Shown: in pieces, positions 41,224-51,117 of the stretch
How positions within the stretch are numbered: position 1 is the first letter of the stretch
How the letters are laid out: every line of letters begins with the position of its first letter
Assembly (NCBI GenBank): GCA_020721585.1
Contig: DYMK01000004.1
Span: 96,786 to 158,708 of the forward strand
Source: Sulfuricurvum sp.
GTDB lineage: Bacteria > Campylobacterota > Campylobacteria > Campylobacterales > Sulfurimonadaceae
DNA: 61,923 nt
Direction of reading: 5' to 3'
The notes under the pieces: model-generated
What the model was told of the DNA's origin: nothing
Seen by the model: the letters and a program-made list of their open reading frames with translations, nothing else
Databases searched by the model: none
Made by a program: the position numbers and the translations under genes

Positions 41224-42015
41224 ATGGATACGAAGGTTCTTTTGTTCTTATTGGCTATCTTAACTCCCCTTTTTTCCCACGAAATTTCCCACGAAAAAGC
41301 CCTTATGAAACAAGCCAAAACCGCTTACCATGCCGATCATTACCCCAAAGCCCTGATGCTTTACACTCAAGCGTGTAACGAAAAAGTGGGAAAAGGGTGC
41401 TTTAAAGCAGGGAAAATGATCGACAGTGGGGAAGGGGTCAACAAACCCAATACGGCTAAAGCACTCAAATTGTACGTTAAGGGGTGTGATTATGGTCATT
41501 CTCGTGCGTGCTTAAAATTAGCCGAAAAATACCATGAGGGGGAGGGGGTAAAACGCAATGCTGTAAAAGCCAAAAATTTTTATGCCAAAACATTGACCCT
41601 CTCAACGCAAGCGTGTGAGAGAGGAAAAGCCTCGGCTTGTCTTAATCTGGGAATGCTCTACGCCCAAGGGAAGGGAGTCCCCAAAAATCCCCAAAAAGCC
41701 AAACAATTGTATGGTAAAACCATGTCTCTCTATCTCCAACAATGCATCGAGGGAAAAGGGAAAGAGTGTACCAAATTAGGGGATATGTACACATACGGTA
41801 ACGGAATTCCCCAAGACTACCATCAAGCTCTTCCCCTCTTCCAAAAAGCGTGTGACTTGGGTAACCCCAATGGGTGCTTTAGTTTAGGTTTTGTTTATGA
41901 CGTGGGGCATGGTGTCCCCAAAGATAAAGCCAAAGCCAAACAAATCTACCAAAAAGCGTGTACCTTGGGGGATGAATTTAGTTGCAACGTTATCCATGTA
42001 CACCATCACCCCTAA
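41224..42015 (+). CDS. Exported Sel1-like repeat protein (cysteine-paired, Helicobacter Hcp type)
   Basis: A 263-residue secreted protein. A signal peptide (KVLLFLLAILTPLFSH) is followed by six Sel1-like alpha/alpha repeats (units such as ALKLYVKGCDYGHSRACLKL and KGEGVPKNPQKAKQLYGKT). Most repeats have two cysteines eight residues apart, as in Helicobacter cysteine-rich proteins, where they form an intra-repeat disulphide. AGGAG precedes the ATG. It is a tandem paralogue of the next gene, with the same repeat order and the same CFSLGFVYDVGHGVPKDKAK block. Role: periplasmic or secreted binding protein of unknown ligand. Confidence 0.9.
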   Translation: MDTKVLLFLLAILTPLFSHEISHEKALMKQAKTAYHADHYPKALMLYTQACNEKVGKGCFKAGKMIDSGEGVNKPNTAKALKLYVKGCDYGHSRACLKLAEKYHEGEGVKRNAVKAKNFYAKTLTLSTQACERGKASACLNLGMLYAQGKGVPKNPQKAKQLYGKTMSLYLQQCIEGKGKECTKLGDMYTYGNGIPQDYHQALPLFQKACDLGNPNGCFSLGFVYDVGHGVPKDKAKAKQIYQKACTLGDEFSCNVIHVHHHP

Positions 42016-42047
42016 TTTTTTTACCTACTCTATAAGGAATCATAACC

Positions 42048-42848
42048 ATGCGTAAACTGTTCACATCGATACTAGTAGTGGCTTCTTTAGGTACCCTTGC
42101 CGTTTTAGGGGAAGATACCAACTCCTTTCAAAAAACAATGGAGAGAGGCAATGTTGCCTATCAAGTTCAGGATTATCCCAAAGCCATTACCCTTTTTACC
42201 CAACTATGTGATGGGGGAGATGGTCGAGGATGTTCTAAGCTGGGGGAGATTTATGAAGATGGGGATGGTGTACCCCACAACATTGCCCAAGCCATAAAAC
42301 TGTATGTCAAAGGGTGTGAACTCAAAAATGGGCGGGGATGTTCGGAGTTGGGAGATTTATACCTACAAGGAGAAGGGGTTAAAAAAGACCTAACGCACGC
42401 CCAAATACTGTATACCAAAGCAATTGAATTTTCAACTACCGATTGCCATGAAAAACACAGACCCTTAGCGTGTTTGGATTTGGGGTTAATGTATGCTAAG
42501 GGTAAAGGGGTAAAAAAGGATGGTGCTAAAGCCGAACAGTTGTACGCGACTGCGGTAGGTATCCACCAAGAATCGTGCGATAAAGGGAATGCCGAACGGT
42601 GTACCATTTTAGGGGATATGTACAATGATGGGAAGGGGATTGCCCAAGATTACACCAAAGCCGCCCCCCTTTTTGTCAGAGCGTGTGAGTTGGGGAGTCC
42701 TGAGGGGTGTTTTGCGATTGGATTTATGTACGATGTGGGGCATGGTGTTCCCAAAGATAAAGCAAAAGCCAAAAAAATCTATCAGCACGCGTGTGAATTA
42801 GGCGATACCTTTAGCTGTGATATTTTACAACCAAAAGCACACCCCTAA
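42048..42848 (+). CDS. Exported Sel1-like repeat protein, tandem paralogue
   Basis: A 266-residue paralogue of the preceding gene: signal peptide (LFTSILVVASLGTLAVLG) and six cysteine-paired Sel1 repeats ending in CFAIGFMYDVGHGVPKDKAK and CELGDTFSCDIL. It starts 32 bases after the first Sel1 stop, with AAGGAAT as ribosome site. The two proteins align over their length without gaps of note, so they derive from a tandem duplication and have then diverged. Confidence 0.9.
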   Translation: MRKLFTSILVVASLGTLAVLGEDTNSFQKTMERGNVAYQVQDYPKAITLFTQLCDGGDGRGCSKLGEIYEDGDGVPHNIAQAIKLYVKGCELKNGRGCSELGDLYLQGEGVKKDLTHAQILYTKAIEFSTTDCHEKHRPLACLDLGLMYAKGKGVKKDGAKAEQLYATAVGIHQESCDKGNAERCTILGDMYNDGKGIAQDYTKAAPLFVRACELGSPEGCFAIGFMYDVGHGVPKDKAKAKKIYQHACELGDTFSCDILQPKAHP

Positions 42849-42861
42849 ACGAGTCGTAATA

Positions 42862-43749
42862 GTGGAACAGTTCGTTTTTATCATCCTCTTACTCTTCATT
42901 GGGATCGCCCTTCAGCGGATGAATCCCCCGGAAGATTTTGCCAAAAGTCTCAATTTTTTTGTTATCTATGTCTCCCTTCCCTCTACGGTGTTGCTCCAAA
43001 TTCCTAAAATAACCTTTGATCTTTCCCTCATTGCCATTATTCTCACCCCTTGGTTGTTGGTTCCGTTTGTGGTCGTAGCGGTCATGGCTCTGACCCGCCA
43101 CCATCCCCAAAATGTCCGCGCTGCACTGCTGTTGGTGATCCCTTTGGGAAACACCTCTTTTTTGGGTATCCCCCTCATTACCGCGTTACTGGGGGAAAAA
43201 GCCCTTGGCTATCTTATGATGTACGATCAATTGGGAACATTTTTAATCCTTTCGCTTTACGGTGCGGCGGTCATTGCTCGGTACGAAACGGGGATCTTTC
43301 ACCCCAAAATGGTGCTTAAAAAATTGCTCCTTTTCCCACCATTTGGTTTTTTGCTCTTTGCCTTAGCGTTTGGTCAACTCCCGCAACCCATGCTCCCCTA
43401 TATCCAAAATCTCTCAGGAACCCTAGTCCCATTAGCCCTTATCTCGGTGGGGTATTCCCTCCGACTCAAAGGAAATTTTGACTATGCCCTCCTCTCCAAA
43501 GCCCTCGCCCTTAAACTCCTCCTTATGCCCTTATTGGCTTTTGGATTTTTGAGCGCCCTTGGGGTCTCCCCCCTGCCGCTTAAAACCGCCGTTTTGGAAT
43601 CGGGAATGCCCTCGATGATCACCGCAGGGGCATTGGCCATTGCTGCTGGGTTTGCTCCGGAACTCAGTGCTGCGTTAGTGGGGTATGGATTGCTCATTTC
43701 GTTGGTGACACTACCGCTGATGGCAAAATTATTAGCGATGTTTTGTTAA
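42862..43749 (+). CDS. AEC-family transporter (auxin efflux carrier type permease)
   Basis: A 295-residue membrane protein with about ten helices in two inverted halves, typical of AEC/MdcF-type permeases for malonate, malate or similar anions. Family points: NFFVIYVSLPSTVLLQI, IPLGNTSFLGIPLITALLG near residue 95-113, and PSMITAGALAIAAGFAPELSAAL near the end. The GTG at 42862 is preferred to an in-frame start at 42817 that overlaps the Sel1 gene and adds a charged, non-membrane segment. The substrate is not predictable. Confidence 0.88.
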   Translation: MEQFVFIILLLFIGIALQRMNPPEDFAKSLNFFVIYVSLPSTVLLQIPKITFDLSLIAIILTPWLLVPFVVVAVMALTRHHPQNVRAALLLVIPLGNTSFLGIPLITALLGEKALGYLMMYDQLGTFLILSLYGAAVIARYETGIFHPKMVLKKLLLFPPFGFLLFALAFGQLPQPMLPYIQNLSGTLVPLALISVGYSLRLKGNFDYALLSKALALKLLLMPLLAFGFLSALGVSPLPLKTAVLESGMPSMITAGALAIAAGFAPELSAALVGYGLLISLVTLPLMAKLLAMFC

Positions 43750-44136
43750 ATGCGATTGAAATTTTCACTCCCATGGATCCTTCTTGCGTCGTTGGGTTGG
43801 GGCGAATCGCTCCCGCTTGAATCCCATCGACTCTGGTCACTTGCCTCCACCGCACACCAACATCGTTGGGTCATTATCCATACGCATACGGAAAATCTCT
43901 ATCATATTGAGGTGATTGGTCGCGGTAAACACGATCCTGTGTGGAAAATTGTCCATCTCTCCCCCCATATCGCCATCACCGAAACCGCTTTGGCGCGTAG
44001 CGTGATTGCCCCTTTGACCCAAGGGGATGTCTATCCTGAATCCTTTGAAAATGGATACGCCAAATGGCAACAAGAAAATAATGGTACAGGGGGAGAGGTG
44101 TGTCAACGTACGGTCATAAGGTGTTTGGAAAAATAG
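43750..44136 (+). CDS. Hypothetical exported protein (possibly DUF5086-like)
   Basis: A 128-residue protein with a signal peptide (KFSLPWILLASLGWGESL). The body has HRWVIIHTHTENLYHIEVIGRG, HIAITETALARSVIAPL and VYPESFENGYAKWQQ, then a Cys pair at the C-terminus. The pattern reminds me of the small exported DUF5086 family, but I cannot confirm that. It starts immediately after the AEC transporter stop (TAAATG), so it is co-transcribed. Convergent with the VIT/vWA gene. Confidence 0.6.
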   Translation: MRLKFSLPWILLASLGWGESLPLESHRLWSLASTAHQHRWVIIHTHTENLYHIEVIGRGKHDPVWKIVHLSPHIAITETALARSVIAPLTQGDVYPESFENGYAKWQQENNGTGGEVCQRTVIRCLEK

Positions 44137-44182
44137 CTTTGGTACAAAATACCCCCCCCTCAAGAAGGGTATGCACGGATTT

Positions 44183-47008
44183 TTAGTGTACCTCAAACTC
44201 TCCGATAAATACGGTCTCTCCCCGCTCTTTGAGGCGTAAGGTTACCCCTTGATGCTTCGCCATACTGGTACCAAAATGGGTAATGAGGTTGAGTTGCAAC
44301 GTGGTGGAACTGGCAACATTTTGTTGACGATTCCCATAAAAATTGGCTTCCACACGGTATTTTCCTTTTTTAGCCACCCGTAATGAAAACTCTTCAGGAC
44401 CATACCCTCCGGTGAAATCACGCGACATCCGCCCCCCTTGGTAGGTGAAACGGTGACCGTAATAACATTTCTCCCCATTGGGATCGGTCACCCACAAATC
44501 CATATCGCTATTATCGGCATCCCACGTCAACACCGCACGCAGGTCAAGGGGCATATTTTTGAGAAACTCAGGATCAATGGCACTAAGGTCAAGGGGGATT
44601 TTCTCCTCTGAAGCTTGGGCAATGATGGCGTTCATCTCCGCAAGGGCAATGAGTTCAATCTCCGCAAAACGACCATCCCATGGACGCTCCACCACGGTAT
44701 TAAGCTGGTCAATCGCCTCTTGATATTTGCTTGCTTGGGCGTATGCTAAGCCCAAATCACGATACGTTTGGGGTTCTTCGGGGGAGAGGGAAACCACTTT
44801 TTGGAATACCTCAATGGCTTGGGGATAGGCTTTGAGCTGGAGGAGTCGATACCCTAAAATACGCAAAAGATGGGCGTTGTCCAGTTCCATTTCCACCAAA
44901 TTGGAAAGTACTCTAAGGGCCAAATCGTTTTGACCTTTGTCGATAAGCATATCCGCAGCATCGAGGAAAAAAGCGCTGCTGTTTTCGTAACTGGGTTTTT
45001 CATCCAAATAGATGGGATAGATCGTATCGGATGTGGCACCCTGCATACGGGCGATGTAGGGGGCATCGGAACGCCATTTTTTGAGTGCGATACCAATAGT
45101 CGTAGTAGCCGTAGCGGTTGGGGCTTGGGGTGCGCTAGCGGACTCATTCATGCTGACCGCTACGGGGGCGGGCATCGCCATAGTGACCATGGGGACAGCA
45201 CTTCCCACCATTCGATCCATCATGACTGCATCACTTTTGACCATCTCTTTGGGTTTGGGTGGGGTATCTTTGGGATAGGTTTTTTCCCACCACGCCACTT
45301 TTTCGTGAAACATTGCCAACACGTGGTCATGGTGTGAAAGACGTTTAGTGTTTTCAGTGACCATACGGGCGTTTTTGAGGGCGGTAAATGGCTCCATCTC
45401 CCCAGCTGGTGGGGTGAGGTCATACCGAAGATAATCTTCTAACGTATCAAGGACGATTAAGGAGGTCTCCTCTGTTGCGATCCCAAAACGTTCGCCAATG
45501 CGACGTATCTCCCCTTTGTTAAGGGTAGTGTTTTCGTAGAGGGTTTGGAGCTGATAGCTTGCCCACAGGTACGCACCCAACGCATTTTGGGGGGCAGTAG
45601 AGGAGAGGGGGAGGGTGATGGTCTCTTTTGTACCGCCATTGGTGATATGTAACGTAAGTTCCCCGTGTGGGGCGGTAAGTTTACCCGCGACACGAAGCCA
45701 CTCCCCCTCACGCATATCCATGACGACCTCTTTTGCCCCGTGCGCGCGGAGGGATTCCACGCGTATCCCCTCATACAGCAGTGCAGTCATAGCACTCTTT
45801 TGGGTCGTTAGGGGGATAAAGGTGCCGTGATTGCGCGCGGTGATAGCACGTAAAAAGGGGACATTCGCACTCAAAGAACCACTCACAGCGTAGAGGCGTT
45901 GTGCAGCGGTTAGGGTTGGGAAAGGGGTGCTTCCGTAATTTTGGATCCCATCACTAAAAAGAAGATACTCTTGGACATCGGCTTGCGGAGCCCAGTGGGA
46001 TAATGCACTGGCACCATCATAGTGGGTGTTTTGGAGTGCTTGGCGTAGGCTATCCCAGTTTCCATTGACGATGGTAAACTCCTCCACCGCTTCAGGGCGA
46101 TCACGCAATCGGGTGAGACGGACGTGACCGTTTTGCATGGTTTTGAAATAGCGATCCAAAAGTGCCAACTCATCCTCCACAGCGCGCGTACGCATCGAAC
46201 CGGAACTGTCCCACAATACCCCTACGACTCTGGGCAAAGGGCGTGGCTTAGGATTGGGGTGGAGGGGGATTTCACTGACAAAATAGGTTTCACCCTCATA
46301 GACCGTGGTGGTGGTTTTGGGTTGAGGGGATTGGGGGATGAGGAGGGTCACTTTCCCTGTTGGGGTGAGAGTATTTTTGGTAATGGTCGCACTATAGTCG
46401 TGATGGTTTTTGGTAAACGTAATCGCCCCTAATGCCCCCAACGCCTTGGGAGGGAGTAAAGTGCCATTGACCCGCATCGTGAGAGTAAACTGGTGGAGAG
46501 AATCACCATACCCCAAGGGGAGGGTATACAACCCCCCACCTTTTGTTTGCGTCAACGATTGCATATAGGTAATTTCAACGGTGCGTGTCCGTTTGGCTTG
46601 GATAGGGTAAACTCGAAGGGTAAAATTGTTCCCTTGATTTTTTTCCAATAACGCAGGATCGGCATGGGTGCGTTCGATCGCTTCAAAAATGGCTTTTCCT
46701 CGATTTTTTTCCACAGGAACTGCGGGACGCATTTTTCCCTCAAAATCCAACGCAAAGCCGATCACGTGCGCCCCCTCTGGGAGGGGAAAATGGAGATTGC
46801 CCTCCAACTGACGCGCATTGGGGTTATAAAATGCCATCCGCAGAGTTGTTTTTGCCATACTACTGCTCACATCGGTCGTGATGCTAAGGGTTTGAAGGGT
46901 GATAGGTTTTTCACCCCCGATGGTCTCCATAAGGGTGGAATGCGCGGCATACGCCATGTCCGTGATGGTCATACACCACAACACTAAGAACACAAAATGC
47001 TTAATCAT
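44183..47008 (-). CDS. VIT and von Willebrand A domain protein with TPR and DUF2135 regions
   Basis: A 941-residue exported protein. A signal peptide (HFVFLVLWCMTITDMAYA) is followed by a vault/inter-alpha-trypsin (VIT) domain (about 25-150), a von Willebrand A domain with the MIDAS motif DSSGSM (near residue 267), and a Pro/Ala/Thr-rich linker (about 590-650). Next come TPR-like helices (RLLQLKAYPQAIEVFQKVV, about 720-790) and a C-terminal DUF2135-type domain (LTWDADNSDMDLWVTDPNGE, about 830-941). Likely a surface or periplasmic protein-binding protein. AGGAGG precedes the ATG. Single gene. Confidence 0.9.
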   Translation of the reverse strand: MIKHFVFLVLWCMTITDMAYAAHSTLMETIGGEKPITLQTLSITTDVSSSMAKTTLRMAFYNPNARQLEGNLHFPLPEGAHVIGFALDFEGKMRPAVPVEKNRGKAIFEAIERTHADPALLEKNQGNNFTLRVYPIQAKRTRTVEITYMQSLTQTKGGGLYTLPLGYGDSLHQFTLTMRVNGTLLPPKALGALGAITFTKNHHDYSATITKNTLTPTGKVTLLIPQSPQPKTTTTVYEGETYFVSEIPLHPNPKPRPLPRVVGVLWDSSGSMRTRAVEDELALLDRYFKTMQNGHVRLTRLRDRPEAVEEFTIVNGNWDSLRQALQNTHYDGASALSHWAPQADVQEYLLFSDGIQNYGSTPFPTLTAAQRLYAVSGSLSANVPFLRAITARNHGTFIPLTTQKSAMTALLYEGIRVESLRAHGAKEVVMDMREGEWLRVAGKLTAPHGELTLHITNGGTKETITLPLSSTAPQNALGAYLWASYQLQTLYENTTLNKGEIRRIGERFGIATEETSLIVLDTLEDYLRYDLTPPAGEMEPFTALKNARMVTENTKRLSHHDHVLAMFHEKVAWWEKTYPKDTPPKPKEMVKSDAVMMDRMVGSAVPMVTMAMPAPVAVSMNESASAPQAPTATATTTIGIALKKWRSDAPYIARMQGATSDTIYPIYLDEKPSYENSSAFFLDAADMLIDKGQNDLALRVLSNLVEMELDNAHLLRILGYRLLQLKAYPQAIEVFQKVVSLSPEEPQTYRDLGLAYAQASKYQEAIDQLNTVVERPWDGRFAEIELIALAEMNAIIAQASEEKIPLDLSAIDPEFLKNMPLDLRAVLTWDADNSDMDLWVTDPNGEKCYYGHRFTYQGGRMSRDFTGGYGPEEFSLRVAKKGKYRVEANFYGNRQQNVASSTTLQLNLITHFGTSMAKHQGVTLRLKERGETVFIGEFEVH

Positions 47009-47150
47009 ACTATCCTCCTAAAGGGCTTTGGAACGTTTTATAATTATAACCTGATGTTACGCAGAACATTGCACGTCAAGAGAAATAATTTTGAGAAAAT
47101 TAAGTGAAGATTTTAGGATGAGAAGGTATAATTTCGTTCTCCTAATCAAT

Positions 47151-47238
47151 GGACAGTTGGCCGAGTGGTCGAAGGCGCACGCCTGGAACGCGTGTATAGG
47201 GCAACCTATCTAGGGTTCGAACCCCTAACTGTCCGCCA
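47151..47238 (+). tRNA. tRNA-Ser (anticodon GGA)
   Basis: Acceptor GGACAGT pairs with ACTGTCC, followed by G and an encoded CCA. The anticodon arm CACGC-CTGGAAC-GCGTG gives anticodon GGA. A long class II variable arm (TATAGGGCAACCTAT region) and a T-arm with GGTTCGAACC complete a serine tRNA. Total length 88 bases including CCA. Confidence 0.97.
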
Positions 47239-47346
47239 TCTATCCCTTAAATCCTCTAAAAATCCCCATTACCTACTTTGAGCGGCACGTATATTTTTTC
47301 ATGAAAATCTTCATAGCGTGTATTAAAAAAGTGTTTATTGGCGTTT

Positions 47347-47535
47347 TTACGAAAGCGGGGTCGTTTTTACCACGAAATAGAGTTCGTCTTTGAGGGTATT
47401 GAGGTGTTTGATGACGTTGTCACGGCGGATTTCATCCATCACAAAATGCTGTTCAATGGAGTCGTAAATGCGGTCGATATTGGCATAAATCTCGACTAAA
47501 AGTTCTGCTTTGATTTTTTCGTGAACACTTGCCAT
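47347..47535 (-). CDS. Small hypothetical protein downstream of nifK
   Basis: A 62-residue acidic/basic helical protein (VHEKIKAELLVEIYANIDRIY...DEIRRDNVIKHLNTLKDELYFV) with no cysteines or signal peptide. It lies on the nifK strand, 192 bases beyond the nifK stop, with a composite palindromic repeat in between. AAGGAT precedes the ATG. It may be a nif accessory or unrelated. Coding is supported by a clean frame and ribosome site only. Confidence 0.55.
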   Translation of the reverse strand: MASVHEKIKAELLVEIYANIDRIYDSIEQHFVMDEIRRDNVIKHLNTLKDELYFVVKTTPLS

Positions 47536-47552
47536 AAATCATCCTTAAAGCC

Positions 47553-47622
47553 GTCATTCCCGCGAAGGCGGGAATCCAGCTCTTTTTTTAAGATGGTTCC
47601 CCAGATCAAGTGCGGGAATGAC
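47553..47622. repeat. Composite palindromic element (MITE/dRS3-like), 70 bases
   Basis: Begins GTCATTCCCGC-GAAG-GCGGGAATCCAG and ends with GATCAAGTGCGGGAATGAC, so the two ends form inverted repeats around a short AT-rich middle. A related 68-base element, in the opposite orientation, lies at 51211-51278. It sits between nifK and the 62-residue ORF and may act as terminator. The remaining bases 47623-47727 hold nothing recognisable. Confidence 0.7.
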
Positions 47623-47727
47623 GAAATTTTTTGACTCAAAATTCCTAAGAATATTCAACCAAAAAAATCCCCAAGAGGGGAAAATGACGAGAAACAAAGA
47701 CATTTTGTCCCGCAAGGGGACAAAGGT

Positions 47728-49272
47728 TTAGCGTACGAGATCGAAGAAATAATCCGTCGTTGCGATGTTTTTTGTCTCTTCATCCAATTGGTCAAGAACT
47801 TTGTTCGTGATCCATGTCAAAAGATTCAATGCTCCATCGTATCCGCTGATAGAGTAACGGTGTAAGTGGTGACGGTCGAAGATTGGGAATCCGATGTAGA
47901 TCAACGGAGTACCCGTATCACGCATCAACTCTTTACCATAACTGTTACCGATCATGAAATCCACCGGCTCGGTGAACAAGAGTGAACGCATTGCCCACAA
48001 ATCTTTACCCGCCCATACATTGAGACTATCTTTTGCTGGAGAGGTATCCAACAATTCGCGCATCTCTGCTTCCCAACCATTAGGGGCATTGTGACATAGG
48101 ACGTGCGTTGGCTCTGCACCCATCTCTAACAAGAAGGAAACAAGACCCAAAAGGAAGTCCGGATCACCCCAAATCGCGAATTTTTTGCCGTGCATGTACG
48201 GGTAGCTATCTTGCATTGCATCGACCAATCGTCCGCGCTCAATTTTGAGTTTTTGGGGAACGTCGGTTCCGGTGAGTTCTGAAAGTTTCATAACGAACTC
48301 ATCGGTTCCTTTGAGACCCACAGGGTTGCTAAATCCACCGGCGTGTTTCCAACGTTTTTGAACCATTTTCATCGTTTTAGCCGTAGCGTATTTTTGCAAT
48401 GAGATGGTTGCACTGGAATTGATACAATCTTTAGCATCGTCCAATTTGGTTCCACCTTGGAACATTTCGTAGTTACCCGCTGGCATATCCCATTGATCCG
48501 AGTGGTCACCCAACATAATGTAGTCTGCGCCGAACGCTTCTACGATACTTTTGACTGAACGAAGGCTTCCGATATACGTTTCAAAACCGGGGATGATGTT
48601 GATACGTTGCGCAGTTTCGCCTTTGTTTCCTTCAGTAAGCTGAGACATGATACCGTGCATCATGTTGTCATATCCTGTGATATGGCTTCCAACGAACGAA
48701 GGGGTATGCGCATACGGAATGGGATAGTCCATAGGCAAGAACTCTCCGCCATCTTCTTCTTTGGCAGAGGTGATAAACGCCATCAAGTCATCTCCGATAA
48801 CTTCTGCCATACAGGTTGTTGAAACCGCGATCATTTTGGGTTTATAAACCGCTGCGCAGTTTTTAAGACCCTCTTTCATATTGACCAAACCACCAAATAC
48901 CGCAGCATCTTCGGTCATCGAATCCGATACACACGGTGTCGGCTCTTTGAAATGACGGGTAAAGTAGGATCGGAAATACGCAACACATCCATGAGAACCA
49001 TGGACGTAGGGCATAGTACCCTCAAACCCAAGGGCGACCATGACAGCACCCAAAGGCTGACACGCTTTTGCAGGGTTAACGGTGATCGCTTCACGAGCAA
49101 GGTTTTTCTCACGGTAATCCCATGATTTCGTCCACTCTGCCACTTCATCCACCTTTGCAGGGTTAATCGCCAGCATGGAAGATTCAAATTGTTTTTTGTT
49201 TGCGAGTACCTCTTGGTACTCTGGGCGTTTAAACAGGTCTTTCCCGTTTACGATTTTTTCTACTTCTTGCAT
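47728..49272 (-). CDS. nifK: Nitrogenase MoFe protein beta subunit
   Basis: A 514-residue NifK, half of the alpha2beta2 dinitrogenase, holding P-cluster ligands C71 (KACQPLGA), C96 (HGSHGCVAYFRSYF) and C154 (STTCMAEVIGDD). The C-terminal signature GFPIFDRHHLHRYSISGYDGAL is complete. Length is typical for the molybdenum enzyme. It starts 4 bases after nifD stop, with AAGGAAGG as ribosome site inside the end of nifD. Last structural gene of nifH-ORF-nifD-nifK. Confidence 0.99.
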   Translation of the reverse strand: MQEVEKIVNGKDLFKRPEYQEVLANKKQFESSMLAINPAKVDEVAEWTKSWDYREKNLAREAITVNPAKACQPLGAVMVALGFEGTMPYVHGSHGCVAYFRSYFTRHFKEPTPCVSDSMTEDAAVFGGLVNMKEGLKNCAAVYKPKMIAVSTTCMAEVIGDDLMAFITSAKEEDGGEFLPMDYPIPYAHTPSFVGSHITGYDNMMHGIMSQLTEGNKGETAQRINIIPGFETYIGSLRSVKSIVEAFGADYIMLGDHSDQWDMPAGNYEMFQGGTKLDDAKDCINSSATISLQKYATAKTMKMVQKRWKHAGGFSNPVGLKGTDEFVMKLSELTGTDVPQKLKIERGRLVDAMQDSYPYMHGKKFAIWGDPDFLLGLVSFLLEMGAEPTHVLCHNAPNGWEAEMRELLDTSPAKDSLNVWAGKDLWAMRSLLFTEPVDFMIGNSYGKELMRDTGTPLIYIGFPIFDRHHLHRYSISGYDGALNLLTWITNKVLDQLDEETKNIATTDYFFDLVR

Positions 49273-49276
49273 GTTC

Positions 49277-50743
49277 TCAACCTTCCTTTTCCCATGGTGC
49301 TTTTGAGTGCGCCCATACCGGTGAATTAATTGCTAAATCCATATCTTGTGCGAAAATCGCAAATCCATCGTATCCGTGATACGGTCCACTGTAATCCCAT
49401 GAGTGCATTTGGCGATACGGAAGACCCATTTTTTGGAATACGTATTTCTCTTTGATCCCAGAAGCGACTAGGTCAGGTTGAAGTTTTTTGACAAACGCTT
49501 CAAGCTCATACTCATTGACATCATCGTAGATAACGGTTGAGCGGAAAATTTCCTCTTTGGTACGTTTGTAGTCATCATCATGGGCAAACTCATACCCTGT
49601 TCCGATCACTTCCATACCCAAATCTTCATACGCACCGATAACGTGACGAGGACGAAGACCACCCACGAACAGCATAACGGTTTTACCCTCAAGACGCGGT
49701 TTGTATTTTGCAACGACCGCATCGATCATCGGTTGGTATTTCGCGATCACTTCTTCACATTTAGCCTGTACACTTTCGTCAAAGAACGCTGCGATTTTAC
49801 GCAATGATTTGATCGTTTGTGATGGTCCAAAGAAGTTATACTCGATCCAAGGAATTCCGTACTCTTTTTCCATATGTCGGCTGATGTAGTTCATTGAACG
49901 GTAGCAGTGAAGCAAGTTCAATTTTACTTTGGGTGTCAATGCCATCTCTTTAAGCGTCGCATCTCCAGACCATTGTGCTACAACACGAAGACCCATCTCT
50001 TCCAAAAGGATACGGCTTGACCACGCATCTCCACCGATGTTATAGTCCCCGATGATTGCTACGTCGTAATCCGTCGCAACAACATCACTGGTATCTACGT
50101 TTACTTTAGCGTCAAACACAAAGTCACGAACCGTATCATTAGCGATGTGGTGACCCAAAGATTGAGAAACCCCACGGAAACCCTCACAGTTAACAGGGAC
50201 AATGGTTGTATCCAATTCTTTCGCTTTAACACGCGCAACTGCTCCAATATCATCCCCGATCAAACCAATCGGACATTCGGATTGCACTGTAATACCATTG
50301 TTAAGCGGGAAAAGGGTTTCGATCTCATCAATCGCGATGCCCAATTTTTTGTCTCCCCCAAAAACGATGTTGTTTTCTTGGAAATCGGTACTAAAGTTCA
50401 TCGTAACAAACGTATCCACACCCGTCACACCGATGTAGTAGTTACGACGACCGGCACGGCTGTATTGTCCGCATCCAATAGGACCATGAGAGATATGGAT
50501 CATATCTTTGATCGGTCCCCATACCACCCCTTTTGACCCTGCATACGCACAACCACGTTGGCTCATAACCCCCGGGACGGTTTTTTTGTTGGAGCGGACA
50601 TCCCCGCAGGTTTTTTGGTTTTCGTCATTGGGAGTCCCCACACCAAGGTGTTTTTCACGGTTTTTTGCCGCTTTTTGGGGATAAACTTTTAAGATCTCTT
50701 CAATGGCCGCTTGTTGTTTGGCTTCTAGTGATTCTGGTCCCAT
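49277..50743 (-). CDS. nifD: Nitrogenase MoFe protein alpha subunit
   Basis: A 488-residue NifD. P-cluster ligands: C65 (RGCAYAGS), C91 ([10 protein letters not shown]) and C157 ([12 protein letters not shown]). FeMo-cofactor ligands: C280 ([10 protein letters not shown]) and H447 ([17 protein letters not shown]). These residues identify the molybdenum enzyme and argue that it is functional. The alpha subunit binds N2 at FeMo-co. It lies 14 bases after an unrecognised 119-residue gene that separates it from nifH, which is unusual because nifH and nifD are normally adjacent. Confidence 0.99.
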   Translation of the reverse strand: MGPESLEAKQQAAIEEILKVYPQKAAKNREKHLGVGTPNDENQKTCGDVRSNKKTVPGVMSQRGCAYAGSKGVVWGPIKDMIHISHGPIGCGQYSRAGRRNYYIGVTGVDTFVTMNFSTDFQENNIVFGGDKKLGIAIDEIETLFPLNNGITVQSECPIGLIGDDIGAVARVKAKELDTTIVPVNCEGFRGVSQSLGHHIANDTVRDFVFDAKVNVDTSDVVATDYDVAIIGDYNIGGDAWSSRILLEEMGLRVVAQWSGDATLKEMALTPKVKLNLLHCYRSMNYISRHMEKEYGIPWIEYNFFGPSQTIKSLRKIAAFFDESVQAKCEEVIAKYQPMIDAVVAKYKPRLEGKTVMLFVGGLRPRHVIGAYEDLGMEVIGTGYEFAHDDDYKRTKEEIFRSTVIYDDVNEYELEAFVKKLQPDLVASGIKEKYVFQKMGLPYRQMHSWDYSGPYHGYDGFAIFAQDMDLAINSPVWAHSKAPWEKEG

Positions 50744-50757
50744 AGTACACCTCTTCC

Positions 50758-51117
50758 TTACGCGACTTCGATACGGAATTGTTCCATACTATCGAGGTTG
50801 TGACACAATTTCATTGTTTCATCATCGGCTGCATCAAGACGTTTAGAGATAGCCGACATTTGATAACGGTTCATGTAAATCATGTATTTTTGCAATCCAT
50901 CGGGATTTTCTTCTTTGAAGTAATGCACCATAGCTTTGAATAAAAACGTCTCTGTGTTGGTGTAGCTCAACCACTCTTTATCTTTGTCTTTGGTACCCAT
51001 CAACAATTTGATCTCTTTGATGCCACTGACATCAACACCGGCAATTTTTTCTGCAACCAATTCGTCTGGAATGATATTCCCCATGGAAGCTGGGAAGTGA
51101 AAACCTAATACAAACAT
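50758..51117 (-). CDS. Unrecognised 119-residue protein between nifH and nifD
   Basis: A soluble protein, not recognised. It begins [20 protein letters not shown], has a mixed middle ([21 protein letters not shown]) and a helical second half ([30 protein letters not shown]; split here). A single Cys lies near the end. AAAAGGAG precedes the ATG. Between nifH and nifD and in the same operon, so a role in nitrogenase protection, assembly or regulation is likely by context. It does not look like CowN, NifO, NifI-type PII proteins or DraT/DraG from what I can see. Confidence 0.75.
   Translation of the reverse strand: MFVLGFHFPASMGNIIPDELVAEKIAGVDVSGIKEIKLLMGTKDKDKEWLSYTNTETFLFKAMVHYFKEENPDGLQKYMIYMNRYQMSAISKRLDAADDETMKLCHNLDSMEQFRIEVA

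Noticed and set aside
44137-44182. Terminator between the convergent genes at 44136 and 44183
   Set aside because: An ACCC/GGGT pairing exists around a C-run, but stem and T-run are too weak to call.
43837-44196. Long antisense frame opposite the small exported protein at 43750
   Set aside because: The plus-strand gene has signal peptide, coupling to the AEC gene and sensible composition; the antisense frame is a shadow.
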